From the NCBI GenBank assembly GCA_039815415.1, contig JBCBZH010000272.1, positions 1 to 5,742 of the forward strand: DNA of 5,742 bases, read 5' to 3'. The notes beneath the pieces were generated by a model. That model was not told where the DNA came from. It ran no database searches and saw only the letters and a list, made by a program, of their open reading frames with translations. Made by a program: the position numbers and the translations under genes. Origin of the DNA: JBCBZH01 sp039815415. Lineage in GTDB: Bacteria; Bacteroidota; Rhodothermia; Rhodothermales; Rubricoccaceae. Below are positions 1-5,742 of the stretch, piece by piece (the first letter of the stretch is position 1; each line of letters opens with the position of its first letter).

Positions 1-1
1 A

Positions 2-2020
2 ATCAACCCAAACATTGCCTTCGACGTGCAGTACTCGCTGGAGGAGGCCCAGGCCATGCATCGGGTGATGCGTCCCTTGTTGGGGGTCATGCTTGGTGCG
101 GCAGCACTTGCCCTCATCGCCTTTCCCCTCGCATTGCGCGGCAGCCTCGTCCAGCCTGTTGCCCGCCTCCTTGACGGCGTCCGACGCGTCAACGCGGGCG
201 AGCGCGACGTGACCGTCCCCGTCGGCGTACGAGACGAGGTCGGCCGGCTGACCGAGGGGTTCAATGCCATGACGGCCTCACTGCGAGACGCCGAGGCGGA
301 CCTCCGAGCCCACGCCGACGACCTCGAGCGCCGGGTCGAAGCTCGCACCCTCGAGCTGGCGACGAGCAAGGCCGAAGTGGAGGCGCAGGCCCAGCGCCTC
401 GAAGAGCTAGATCGCCTCAAAACGCGGTTCTTCGCCAACGTGAGCCACGAATTCCGAACGCCGCTCACCCTCCTGCTGGGCCCCATCGACGATGCGCTCG
501 CCGGACGCTACGGGGATGTTGACCCACGACTCGGGGCTCAACTCCCTGTCATGCAGCGCAACGCGCGGCGCCTGCTCGACCTCATCAACCAGCTCCTCGA
601 CCTTGCCAAGCTCGAGTCTGCCGGGCTCGACCTCAATCGCCAGCCCGTTGACCTCGTGGCTCTTGCGAGGGGCGTCGTCGGCACGTTCGCGTCGCGCGCC
701 GAGCGAGGCGAGGTGGCCCTCCTCTTCGACACTGAGGCGGAGGTCCTCCCGGCTGCTCTCGACGGGCGCAAGATCGAGGGTGTCCTGACCAACATCCTCG
801 CCAACGCGCTGGCGTTCACCAAGCCTAGCGGGAAGGTTCGCGTCGGTGTGTCTCAGGAAGTCGAGGAGGCTGTGCTGACCATCACAGACACCGGCGTCGG
901 GATCGCCACGGAGGACCTCCCCCACGTCTTCGACCGCTTCCGCCAGGTGGATGGGAGCGCAACCCGGACGCATGAAGGCACTGGCATCGGGCTGGCGCTC
1001 GCCAAGGAGTTGGTGGAGCTGCACGGCGGATCCATCAGCGTCGAGAGCACCGTCGGGTTCGGGACGCAGTTCACGGTCCGGGTGCCGATCGAGGCCGAGG
1101 GCGTGGATCTGAGCGAGGCCCCTGCCCGCTCAGCAACACCGGTCACGCCGGTACCGGAGCCCAACAGCCATCGCCAGCTCGAGGAGCAGGCCGTGTCCTC
1201 CCCGCAAGGGGTAGCAGATGACGACCGCCCGATGGTACTGCTCGTGGAAGACAACGCGGATCTCCGGGCTTTTGTCCGGGGACATCTGGCCGAGCGCTAC
1301 CGTGTGGTGGAGGCTGCCGATGGTCGGGCCGGGCTGGAGGCAGCACGAGAGCACGGCCCCGACCTCGTTCTGTCCGATGTGATGATGCCCGAAATGGACG
1401 GCATCACCCTGACCCGGGCGATCAAGGCCGACGACCGCCTCGGGGACACTCCAGTCGTCCTGCTCACTGCCCGCGCCGACGAAGACAGCATCCTCGATGG
1501 CCTCGGCGCCGGTGCCGACGACTACCTCTCGAAACCCTTCTCCCCTGCCGAATTGCTCGCTCGCGTCGACAACTTCGTGACTGCCCGCCGGGAGATGCGT
1601 GAGCGGTACTCCGACGAGCTGGTGATCGGGGCGAGTCAAATCACCGTCTCGTCCGCTGAAGCCGCGTTCCTGGAGCAGGTGCGGGATGTCGTAGAGGACG
1701 GCCTAGACATCGCCTCGTTCGGGGTCGAAGCCCTTGCCGAGGCCGTGGGCCTGAGCCGTCGCCAGCTCGGACGGCGGATGCGCGACGCGCTCGACACGTC
1801 CCCGAGTGCCTTTATCCGTGAGCGTCGACTCACGCGCGCCGCTCAGTTGCTCTCCCAGGAGGCCGGTACCGTCTCCGAAGTGGCCTATGCCGTGGGCTAC
1901 CGCGACCCAGAGCATTTCTCGAAGCAGTTCCGCAAGCGGTTTGGCACTGCGCCCTCCACGTACCGGGGATCTGGCGATGCTGAACGGATCCTCGAATCCC
2001 TCTCGGAGCCGGGTCGGTAA
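2..2020 (+). CDS. Hybrid two-component sensor: TM-HAMP-histidine kinase-receiver-AraC regulator (5' partial)
   Basis: The frame is open to the window's left edge, so the true start and most of the sensory region lie outside; the GTG at 26 is only an internal candidate start. Numbering from the first full codon: TM helix about 24-45, HAMP 46-98, coiled coil 94-140, HisKA 139-208 with H-box FFANVSHEFRTPL (His149, bases 446-448), HATPase 255-364 with N-box NILANAL, G1 DTGVGI, F-box FDRFRQVD and G2 GTGIGLAL. A receiver follows at 410-528 (acidic pair E416/D417, phospho-acceptor D459 at 1376-1378 in SDVMMPEMDG, T489, K511), then an AraC-type HTH at about 553-655 ending in the typical GYRDPEHFSKQFRKRFG segment. 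By family knowledge, an outside signal drives His-to-Asp transfer within the chain and the membrane-tethered HTH regulates genes, as in Bacteroidota hybrid systems. All catalytic residues are present. The usual N-box Lys is Ala (A271, bases 812-814). The ligand cannot be told. Confidence 0.95.
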   Translation: MNPNIAFDVQYSLEEAQAMHRVMRPLLGVMLGAAALALIAFPLALRGSLVQPVARLLDGVRRVNAGERDVTVPVGVRDEVGRLTEGFNAMTASLRDAEADLRAHADDLERRVEARTLELATSKAEVEAQAQRLEELDRLKTRFFANVSHEFRTPLTLLLGPIDDALAGRYGDVDPRLGAQLPVMQRNARRLLDLINQLLDLAKLESAGLDLNRQPVDLVALARGVVGTFASRAERGEVALLFDTEAEVLPAALDGRKIEGVLTNILANALAFTKPSGKVRVGVSQEVEEAVLTITDTGVGIATEDLPHVFDRFRQVDGSATRTHEGTGIGLALAKELVELHGGSISVESTVGFGTQFTVRVPIEAEGVDLSEAPARSATPVTPVPEPNSHRQLEEQAVSSPQGVADDDRPMVLLVEDNADLRAFVRGHLAERYRVVEAADGRAGLEAAREHGPDLVLSDVMMPEMDGITLTRAIKADDRLGDTPVVLLTARADEDSILDGLGAGADDYLSKPFSPAELLARVDNFVTARREMRERYSDELVIGASQITVSSAEAAFLEQVRDVVEDGLDIASFGVEALAEAVGLSRRQLGRRMRDALDTSPSAFIRERRLTRAAQLLSQEAGTVSEVAYAVGYRDPEHFSKQFRKRFGTAPSTYRGSGDAERILESLSEPGR

Positions 2021-2086
2021 CGCTTGGTGTGACGTGCCTGAATCCGCCACTAAGGTTTCAGGATCAACTCTACACATCAAACTGCC

Positions 2087-2191
2087 GTCATTCCTGCGAA
2101 GACAGGAGCCGAAGGCCGGTCTTTTACCAATCCATGCCACGTTAGCGCAAAGTACCATCGCAGTATGGGTCCCCGCCTTCGCGGGGATGAC
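2087..2191. repeat. REPIN-like pair of inverted REP-type palindromes
   Basis: Two related palindromic units face each other across a 56-base spacer. The left unit (2087-2110) begins GTCATTCCTGCGAAG and contains a stem TCCTG/CAGGA (2092-2096 with 2103-2107). The right unit (about 2168-2191) contains a stem CCCCGC/GCGGGG (2171-2176 with 2181-2186) around a CTTC loop and ends GGGGATGAC. Aligned as an inverted pair over 24 positions, I count 18 Watson-Crick pairs, 3 G-T wobbles and 3 mismatches. The units resemble the widespread intergenic GTCATTCCCGCGAAGGCGGGAA-type repeats whose chance translation gives the familiar PAFAGMT string, which appears here too. Such elements are usually non-autonomous and mobilised by RAYT transposases; no such gene is in the window. 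The right hairpin lacks an adjacent T-tract, so it is not a convincing terminator. Confidence 0.7.
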
Positions 2192-2257
2192 TCAACATGT
2201 TGGGGTTTTCGTCCTGAAACGCGCCTACCTCTGCAAGTGCTTGGTGCCTCCGCACAG

Positions 2258-2289
2258 TTTCCGAGGTCGTCACCGCGAAGGCTACTTTG
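2258..2289 (+). promoter_or_regulatory. Weak Bacteroidota-type promoter candidate
   Basis: TTTC (2258-2261) lies 21 bases ahead of TACTTTG (2283-2289). This approximates the Bacteroidota vegetative pattern TTTG-N19-21-TAnnTTTG, but the first box has one mismatch and the second is one base short. A start just downstream would give a leader of roughly 20 bases before the ATG at 2315. Position and spacing are the main support. Confidence 0.2.
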
Positions 2290-2314
2290 AGTCTGCCCCT
2301 TCTCGAACACAGGC

Positions 2315-2578
2315 ATGTCCTCCGAGTCTTCTGGTTCTCCCGAGATTGAGTCGGTCGCGCTGGCGATTGGCCTTGTAGTGCTTGGAGTCTGGATGCTCCT
2401 TGCTCCCGGTGCCATCGAAGGCGCATCGACCGGCGGACGGCACGGGATGGTCAAGATGGTTCTTGCCGCAACGTGGGGTACGACCGGTGGCCTCGTGTTC
2501 CTGGGTCTTGGTCTGGCGTCGCTCGGGTGGATGTTTCGCCCTGGCCGCACACCCCAGCCTCCAAACCCAAATGCGTAG
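2315..2578 (+). CDS. Small two-helix membrane protein, function unknown
   Basis: An 87-residue protein starting at ATG 2315. A hydrophilic N-terminus (about 12 residues, Ser/Glu-rich) is followed by a first hydrophobic helix at about 13-30 (VALAIGLVVLGVWMLLAP), a polar glycine-rich loop at 31-47, a second helix at about 49-73 that is rich in Gly and Leu, and a short Pro/Asn-rich tail containing Arg. The layout predicts an inner-membrane hairpin protein. No catalytic motif is visible and I do not recognise a named family. There is no clear Shine-Dalgarno sequence. It is judged real because of the clean helix pattern, codon use like its neighbours, and the 8-base overlap of its stop with the next start (2571), which suggests co-translation. 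The overlapping longer frames on both strands lack such structure. Confidence 0.7.
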   Translation: MSSESSGSPEIESVALAIGLVVLGVWMLLAPGAIEGASTGGRHGMVKMVLAATWGTTGGLVFLGLGLASLGWMFRPGRTPQPPNPNA

Positions 2579-3038
2579 ACTTCTCATTGTAGTCATCGCG
2601 TTGGTGGGCACGTCCTGCTCCGGCGCGAACTCATCCGATGCGGGCCTGACGGGCACGTATACATCGGACCATGAGATTCGCGTGTTCAACGGAGACGAGT
2701 TCGTTCCGGAAACTGCCACAGACCGACTCGCCCTCATCGAGCGCGCCGACAGTCTCGATGTGTCTCTGGTCCTGTTGTTCGACAACTATCACATCTGCGA
2801 GATGCACACCCGGATGTCCCGTGAGGGCACTGGATGGGTCTCGATCCTCGAACCAGAGTTTGCAGACGAGACGACCTGTACCCTCCAGCTCGAGGTCGGG
2901 GCTGAGGTGCTGTCTCTGCGAGATGAAACGGGGTCCTGCCGCCGGACCTACTGCGGCGCTCGTGGTGTCATCGACGGTGCCACATTCGACCGCAGCACGC
3001 GCGCTCCTGACACCTCCTGGCGGGATGACCTGCGGTGA
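2571..3038 (+). CDS. Small cysteine-rich secreted protein, probable lipoprotein
   Basis: A 155-residue product if started at ATG 2571, which gives a good signal sequence: MRR, a hydrophobic core (LLIVVIALV), then GTSC with Cys16 as likely lipidation site. The lipobox is imperfect (Gly at -3), so cleavage by ordinary signal peptidase or a misplaced anchor is possible. The same frame stays open upstream to 2382, but that extension would bury the signal sequence and runs across the preceding gene. The mature part is predicted mostly beta, with four further cysteines (76, 103, 123, 128) that could form two disulfides. It ends in a segment CRRTYCGARGVIDGATF (123-139). From memory, that C..CGARG.xDG..F pattern recurs in small exported hypothetical proteins of beta-barrel lysozyme-inhibitor-like appearance; this is a resemblance, not an assignment. 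Its start overlaps the membrane-protein gene by 8 bases. Confidence 0.75.
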   Translation: MRRLLIVVIALVGTSCSGANSSDAGLTGTYTSDHEIRVFNGDEFVPETATDRLALIERADSLDVSLVLLFDNYHICEMHTRMSREGTGWVSILEPEFADETTCTLQLEVGAEVLSLRDETGSCRRTYCGARGVIDGATFDRSTRAPDTSWRDDLR

Positions 3039-3063
3039 GGCAACCACGCATCTCCCTCCCGGT

Positions 3064-3381
3064 ATGTCTCCTCTTTCCTTTTCCGACATCGCCGACGAGT
3101 GGGTTGGCCTCGAGCTGGCGACCCGCGCAAGGATGATGGGCCAGCCATGCCTCAAGGCCAACGGCTCCCTCTTCGCCTGTGCAGGTCCTGAGGACTCCGC
3201 CGTCGTCAAGCTCGGCGCCACTCGAGTGCAGGAAGAGATCGACGCCGGGCATGGCATCCCCTATGGACCCAACGGCCCGCGTGGCAAGGCGTTCAAGCAG
3301 TGGGTACAGGTCACCCACGCCAGCTCGACCTACGTACGGGAGCGCTTGTTTGAGGCGTTGGAGGGAACCGTGAGTGTGTAG
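3064..3381 (+). CDS. TfoX/YjbR (MmcQ)-like small protein
   Basis: A 105-residue soluble protein. The pattern is that of the small YjbR/TfoX-like fold: an N-terminal helix (FSDIADEWVGLELATRA), a short strand pair with KANGSLFACAG (31-41), the strand SAVVKLG (45-51), a helix TRVQEEIDAG (53-62), the loop YGPNGPRGKAFKQWVQV (67-83), and a C-terminal helix STYVRERLFEALEG (88-101). The order LFA...VVKL...R...G...P.G....K.WV matches family members I recall. These have a CyaY-like fold and are often assumed to bind DNA, though most have no known role. ATG 3064 fits the usual length; an in-frame ATG at 3025 would add 13 residues and overlap the lipoprotein gene by 14 bases. There is no strong ribosome-binding sequence at either. 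It follows the lipoprotein gene by 25 bases and precedes the LytS-type kinase by 32, so it may share their transcript. Confidence 0.65.
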   Translation: MSPLSFSDIADEWVGLELATRARMMGQPCLKANGSLFACAGPEDSAVVKLGATRVQEEIDAGHGIPYGPNGPRGKAFKQWVQVTHASSTYVRERLFEALEGTVSV

Positions 3382-3413
3382 AACGAATCCACGCACCGTC
3401 AGCCTTCACGCCC

Positions 3414-4544
3414 GTGGCCGTCCCCGCATCCGCCAGCTCGACCCTCCGCCCTGCCGTTCTCCGTCCCCCGGTTGGAGACGCGCCGGGCTGGCGAACGGTG
3501 CTCACGGTGGCCGCGCTGTGGGCGGTACCTGCGGCGGTCGCACTGGGGCAGATCTCCATTGAGCAGACGCTGGCAGGCGAGGCCGTTGCGTGGCGCCCCG
3601 CGTTGTGGACGACGTTTCCCAACTGGGTCCTGTGGGCGTTGCTCACGCCTGCCGTCTGGATGCTCGCCGCACGATTCGCACCGAGCCGGGCGCCGGTCTG
3701 GCAGATCGTAGCCGTCCACATAGCAGGCGCGACACTGGCACTGGGCGTCCATGCCCTGGGCAACGTGGCGGCCTTTCGGGTAGCAGGGCTCCCGAGCGAT
3801 TGGACATGGGGCACCTTCGAGACGCACTACTCTCTCCGATTCCACGTCAACGTGATCGCGTACGGTGTGGTGGTGGCGGGCACATGGGCCACGCTGGCGC
3901 TCCGACGCGCTCGTCAGCGCGAGCACGAGGAGGTCGCACTCCGAGCCGATCTGGCTGAGGCCGAGCTGCGCGCGCTTCGAATGCAGGTTCGTCCCAATTT
4001 CCTCTTTAACGCCCTCCATGCTGTTAGTGCGACGGTTCGCAAGGGCGACGGCGACGGCGCGGTGACCATGATCCAGCAGCTCGCTGACTTGCTTCGGTCG
4101 AGCCTGGAGTCTGACGGCTCGACCGAAGTGGCCCTCTCCCGCGAGATCGACGTGCTGGAGCGCTACCTCGCCCTCGAACGACTCCGCGTTGGCGACCGCC
4201 TGACCGTGGACTGGGCCATTGACCCGGACACGCGGAGCGTGCGCGTGCCGCCGTGGACGCTGCAGCCGCTCGTCGAGAACGCCATCAAGTACGCCGTCGC
4301 CACCCACTCCGACCCGGCGACGATCACGCTTCGCGCCCAGCGTGACGGCGACACCGTCCGTCTGGCCGTTGAGGACGACGGCCCCGGCGTCAGCTCGGCC
4401 CCGACGACCTCCACAGGCCTCGGGCTGGCGACCACCCGCGCCCGGCTAGCCGCGCTCTACGGCGATGCGGCCAACCTCGTGCTTCGAGCTGGCGAGAACG
4501 GACAGGGCACCGTCGCCGAGATCACGATTCCGACCGTTCGATGA
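3414..4544 (+). CDS. LytS/YehU-type sensor histidine kinase with Asn at the phosphoacceptor site
   Basis: A 376-residue protein from GTG 3414; the frame is open further upstream but has no better start. Four hydrophobic helices at about 28-46, 70-88, 97-115 and 145-163 form the membrane sensor. A coiled-coil linker (about 164-190, RRARQREHEEVALRADLAEAE) leads to the His_kinase domain (PF06580 type) and an HATPase domain. The N-box is LQPLVENAIKYA (283-294), G1 is VEDDGPGV (319-326) and G2 is GLGLATTRARLAALYG (335-350). In this family the phosphoacceptor His sits in a PHFLFN motif; here the reading is RPNFLFNALH, with Asn195 encoded by AAT at 3996-3998. ATP-binding motifs look intact, so the protein may bind ATP without normal autophosphorylation. 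The gene ends ATGA, overlapping the regulator start by 4 bases, which predicts coupled translation and a functional pair. Confidence 0.93.
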   Translation: MAVPASASSTLRPAVLRPPVGDAPGWRTVLTVAALWAVPAAVALGQISIEQTLAGEAVAWRPALWTTFPNWVLWALLTPAVWMLAARFAPSRAPVWQIVAVHIAGATLALGVHALGNVAAFRVAGLPSDWTWGTFETHYSLRFHVNVIAYGVVVAGTWATLALRRARQREHEEVALRADLAEAELRALRMQVRPNFLFNALHAVSATVRKGDGDGAVTMIQQLADLLRSSLESDGSTEVALSREIDVLERYLALERLRVGDRLTVDWAIDPDTRSVRVPPWTLQPLVENAIKYAVATHSDPATITLRAQRDGDTVRLAVEDDGPGVSSAPTTSTGLGLATTRARLAALYGDAANLVLRAGENGQGTVAEITIPTVR

Positions 4545-5302
4545 CACTCCGTGCCCTCGTGGCCGACGATGAGCCACTCGCCCGCGAGACTATCGGGCTG
4601 CTGCTCGCTGAGGTCGACGACATCTCCGTGGCGTGGGAAGCTCGAGACGGCCAGGAGGCAGTCCAGGCCATCCGGACCCACCAGCCCGATCTCGTATTTC
4701 TGGACATCCAGATGCCACACCTCGACGGCTTCGGAGTCGTGGAAACGGTCGGCCCTGAAGCCATGCCTGCAACGGTGTTCGTGACGGCGTACGACCAGCA
4801 CGCCCTCCGTGCCTTCGATGTGGCGGCCGTGGACTACCTCGTCAAGCCCTACGACGACGCGCGCTTCCACCGGGCACTCGACCGCGCCCGCACCCTCTGT
4901 GCTCCCCAACCCGCAGACGATGCGTTGGCGACGCGCCTTCGCGATCTGCTCACGGCCACTGCTGCCCCGCCCTCACCCGACCGGCTGCTGATCCGCGATG
5001 GCACCAAGCTCTCGGTGGTGCAAACGGATGCCGTGGACTGGGCTGAGGCCGCAGGCGACTACGTGGCCCTGCACGTCGGGCCGCGCACGCACCTGATGCG
5101 AGAGACCCTCAGCGGGCTGGCGGATCGCCTCGACCATCGATTCGTGCGCGTCCACCGCTCAGCAATGGTGAACGTGAATCGCGTCCGCGATGTGCGCCTG
5201 ACGTCCTCGGGAGACGCTCGTGTGTTTCTCCGCGACGGCACGGAAATTCGCGCCAGCCGACGCTACTGGAAGAAGTTGGAGGCTCGGCTGGGGGGCGGCT
5301 AG
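4541..5302 (+). CDS. LytTR-family response regulator
   Basis: A 253-residue protein. The receiver domain (about 4-118) has the acidic pair D9/D10, phospho-acceptor D55 in LVFLDIQMPHLDG, T82 in FVTAYD and K102 in YLVKPYDD, so every residue of the phosphorylation pocket is present. A variable linker (about 119-145, Ala/Pro-rich) joins it to a LytTR DNA-binding domain (about 147-248) with the hallmarks WAEAAGDYVALHVG, FVRVHRSAMVNVNRV and FLRDGTEIRASRRYW. By family knowledge, phosphorylation promotes dimer binding to paired direct repeats upstream of targets. The ATG lies inside the stop of the sensor gene (ATGA), so stoichiometric co-production is expected. The intact D55 contrasts with the sensor's missing His: the regulator may be phosphorylated by another kinase or by small phosphodonors. 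The fasciclin gene 176 bases downstream is a possible but unproven target. Confidence 0.95.
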   Translation: MTLRALVADDEPLARETIGLLLAEVDDISVAWEARDGQEAVQAIRTHQPDLVFLDIQMPHLDGFGVVETVGPEAMPATVFVTAYDQHALRAFDVAAVDYLVKPYDDARFHRALDRARTLCAPQPADDALATRLRDLLTATAAPPSPDRLLIRDGTKLSVVQTDAVDWAEAAGDYVALHVGPRTHLMRETLSGLADRLDHRFVRVHRSAMVNVNRVRDVRLTSSGDARVFLRDGTEIRASRRYWKKLEARLGGG

Positions 5303-5386
5303 CACGAGGCATCGGGCTGGCACTCCCGTCGGCTTCCACCGCTCACCGCGCCAGCTCGCCGCTTAGCGGACCGGTTCCTCCGCTGG

Positions 5387-5403
5387 TCGATTGGAGGAAT
5401 CGA
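5387..5403 (+). promoter_or_regulatory. Small hairpin presenting a Shine-Dalgarno-like loop
   Basis: A perfect 6-base inverted repeat, TCGATT/AATCGA, encloses the loop GGAGG (5393-5397) and is followed at once by an ATG (5404-5406) that is in frame with the fasciclin gene. GGAGGA (5393-5398) sits 5 bases before that ATG, a near-ideal spacing, while the other starts in the window lack such a sequence. It may be a translation-control site, an operator, or coincidence. Confidence 0.3.
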
Positions 5404-5478
5404 ATGGGGTCGATGGAGCAGTTGGAGATGCACACCGGCCGACAACTGGCCTCTCTCAAACCCATCCCCGACAGTCCC

Positions 5479-5742
5479 ATGCATCTCCGCATTCTCCTCG
5501 TTGCGCTAGCCGCACTGATCGCCCTTCCCGCCTCCGCCCAGAACAGCCCCGACATCGTCGACATCGCTGCAGGTAGTGATGACTTCGAAACGCTGGTCGC
5601 CGCTGTTACCGCTGCGGGTCTTGTCGAGACCCTCCAGGGCGACGGCCCATTCACGGTCTTCGCACCCAACGACGCCGCCTTCGGCCTGATTGACTCCGAC
5701 GCCATTGAGGCTCTGCTGCGCCCTGAAAACCGCGACCAGCTC
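5479..5742 (+). CDS. Secreted fasciclin (FAS1) domain protein (3' partial)
   Basis: The first 88 residues are present and the frame is open to the right edge. A classical signal peptide spans about 1-20: His/Arg n-region, core LLVALAALIAL, then PASA-Q with cleavage likely after Ala20. The mature part enters a FAS1 domain: IVDIAAGSDDFETLVAAVTAAGL (26-48) is the first helical part, and GPFTVFAPNDAAF (56-68) is the conserved FAS1 H1 motif. Such proteins are exported, often tied to cell adhesion or surface matrix; a single-domain form of about 150-190 residues is usual, so roughly half is probably missing. ATG 5479 is chosen because it places the signal peptide at the N-terminus. An in-frame ATG at 5404, behind a GGAGGA, would add 25 mostly polar residues before it. 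The gene is separated from the LytTR regulator by 176 bases and probably has its own promoter. Confidence 0.88.
   Translation, partial: MHLRILLVALAALIALPASAQNSPDIVDIAAGSDDFETLVAAVTAAGLVETLQGDGPFTVFAPNDAAFGLIDSDAIEALLRPENRDQL

Larger units (their letters stand above)
2021..2314. other. Intergenic region between hybrid sensor and small-gene cluster
   Basis: This 294-base gap holds the REPIN-like repeat (2087-2191) and otherwise no coding sequence I can support on either strand. Downstream of the repeat lies a 10-base palindrome, CAACATGTTG (2193-2202), that could be an operator but is short enough to arise by chance. The last 60 bases contain a weak promoter-like pair, listed separately. No clear Rho-independent terminator with a T-tract follows the hybrid sensor gene. 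Confidence 0.6.

Noticed and set aside
407..1024. 205-residue open frame on the minus strand inside the hybrid sensor gene
   Set aside because: It mirrors the HisKA/HATPase coding region, has no recognisable domain or start signal, and long antisense frames are expected in GC-rich genes.
2169..2188. Right-arm GC hairpin as an intrinsic terminator for the hybrid sensor gene
   Set aside because: It is about 150 bases past the stop codon, has no adjacent T-run, and is better explained as half of the inverted repeat pair.
2193..2202. Perfect palindrome CAACATGTTG as a regulator operator
   Set aside because: A 10-base palindrome is expected several times by chance in a window this size, and there is no second copy nearby.
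1806..2378. 190-residue + strand frame running from the hybrid sensor's end through the intergenic repeat
   Set aside because: It overlaps the HTH coding region out of frame, and its middle is just the translated REP-type repeat (PAFAGMT string), a known source of false genes.
2077..2550. Minus-strand frames covering the repeat and the small membrane-protein gene
   Set aside because: They consist of Arg/Pro-rich translated repeat and antisense sequence with no domain features.
3319..3443. 12-base direct repeat GCCAGCTCGACC at about 3319 and 3432 as a LytTR binding site
   Set aside because: The copies are about 113 bases apart, both within coding sequence, and GCCAGCTCG is a common codon-driven string across this window.
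3399..4307. 302-residue open frame on the minus strand across the LytS-type gene
   Set aside because: The sense strand encodes clear transmembrane helices and kinase motifs; the antisense product is low in hydrophobic structure and matches no family.
5365..5384. Stem AGCGGA/TCCGCT as terminator of the LytTR regulator gene
   Set aside because: Only six pairs, an 8-base loop and no T-tract after it.
5343..5705. 120-residue minus-strand frame over the fasciclin gene start
   Set aside because: The sense frame has a clean signal peptide and FAS1 motif; the antisense frame has neither.

Overview
The window is GC-rich, and every gene I can support is on the + strand. Three traits suggest a high-GC member of the Bacteroidota/Rhodothermota group (for example a Rhodothermales or Rubricoccaceae relative). 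These are a hybrid histidine kinase-receiver-AraC protein, a LytS/LytTR sensor-regulator pair, and starts that mostly lack a Shine-Dalgarno sequence. The assignment is inferred from gene style only; there is no marker gene here.

Layout: (1) 2-2020, the 3' part of a membrane-bound hybrid two-component protein (TM-HAMP-HisKA-HATPase-REC-AraC HTH), cut by the window's left edge. (2) 2021-2314, a non-coding gap holding a two-armed inverted repeat (2087-2191) of REP/REPIN type. (3) 2315-3381, three small genes: a two-helix membrane protein, a cysteine-rich lipoprotein candidate that overlaps it by 8 bases, and a TfoX/YjbR-like protein. (4) 3414-5302, a four-helix LytS/YehU-type sensor kinase overlapping a LytTR response regulator by ATGA. 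(5) 5303-5478, a short gap with a small hairpin that displays a purine-rich ribosome-binding-like loop. (6) 5479-5742, the start of a secreted fasciclin (FAS1) domain protein, cut by the right edge.

The window is mostly about signal transduction. The hybrid protein would sense, phosphorylate and bind DNA in one chain. The LytS/LytTR pair would do the same with two co-translated proteins. The most notable observation is that the LytS-type kinase carries Asn instead of His at the phosphoacceptor position of its PHFLFN-type motif (codon 3996-3998, AAT), while its ATP-binding motifs and its partner's receiver Asp remain intact. That suggests a degenerate or rewired sensor. The second is the REPIN-like element. 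I see no CRISPR array, tRNA, rRNA, integrase or transposase, and no complete undescribed multi-gene system.
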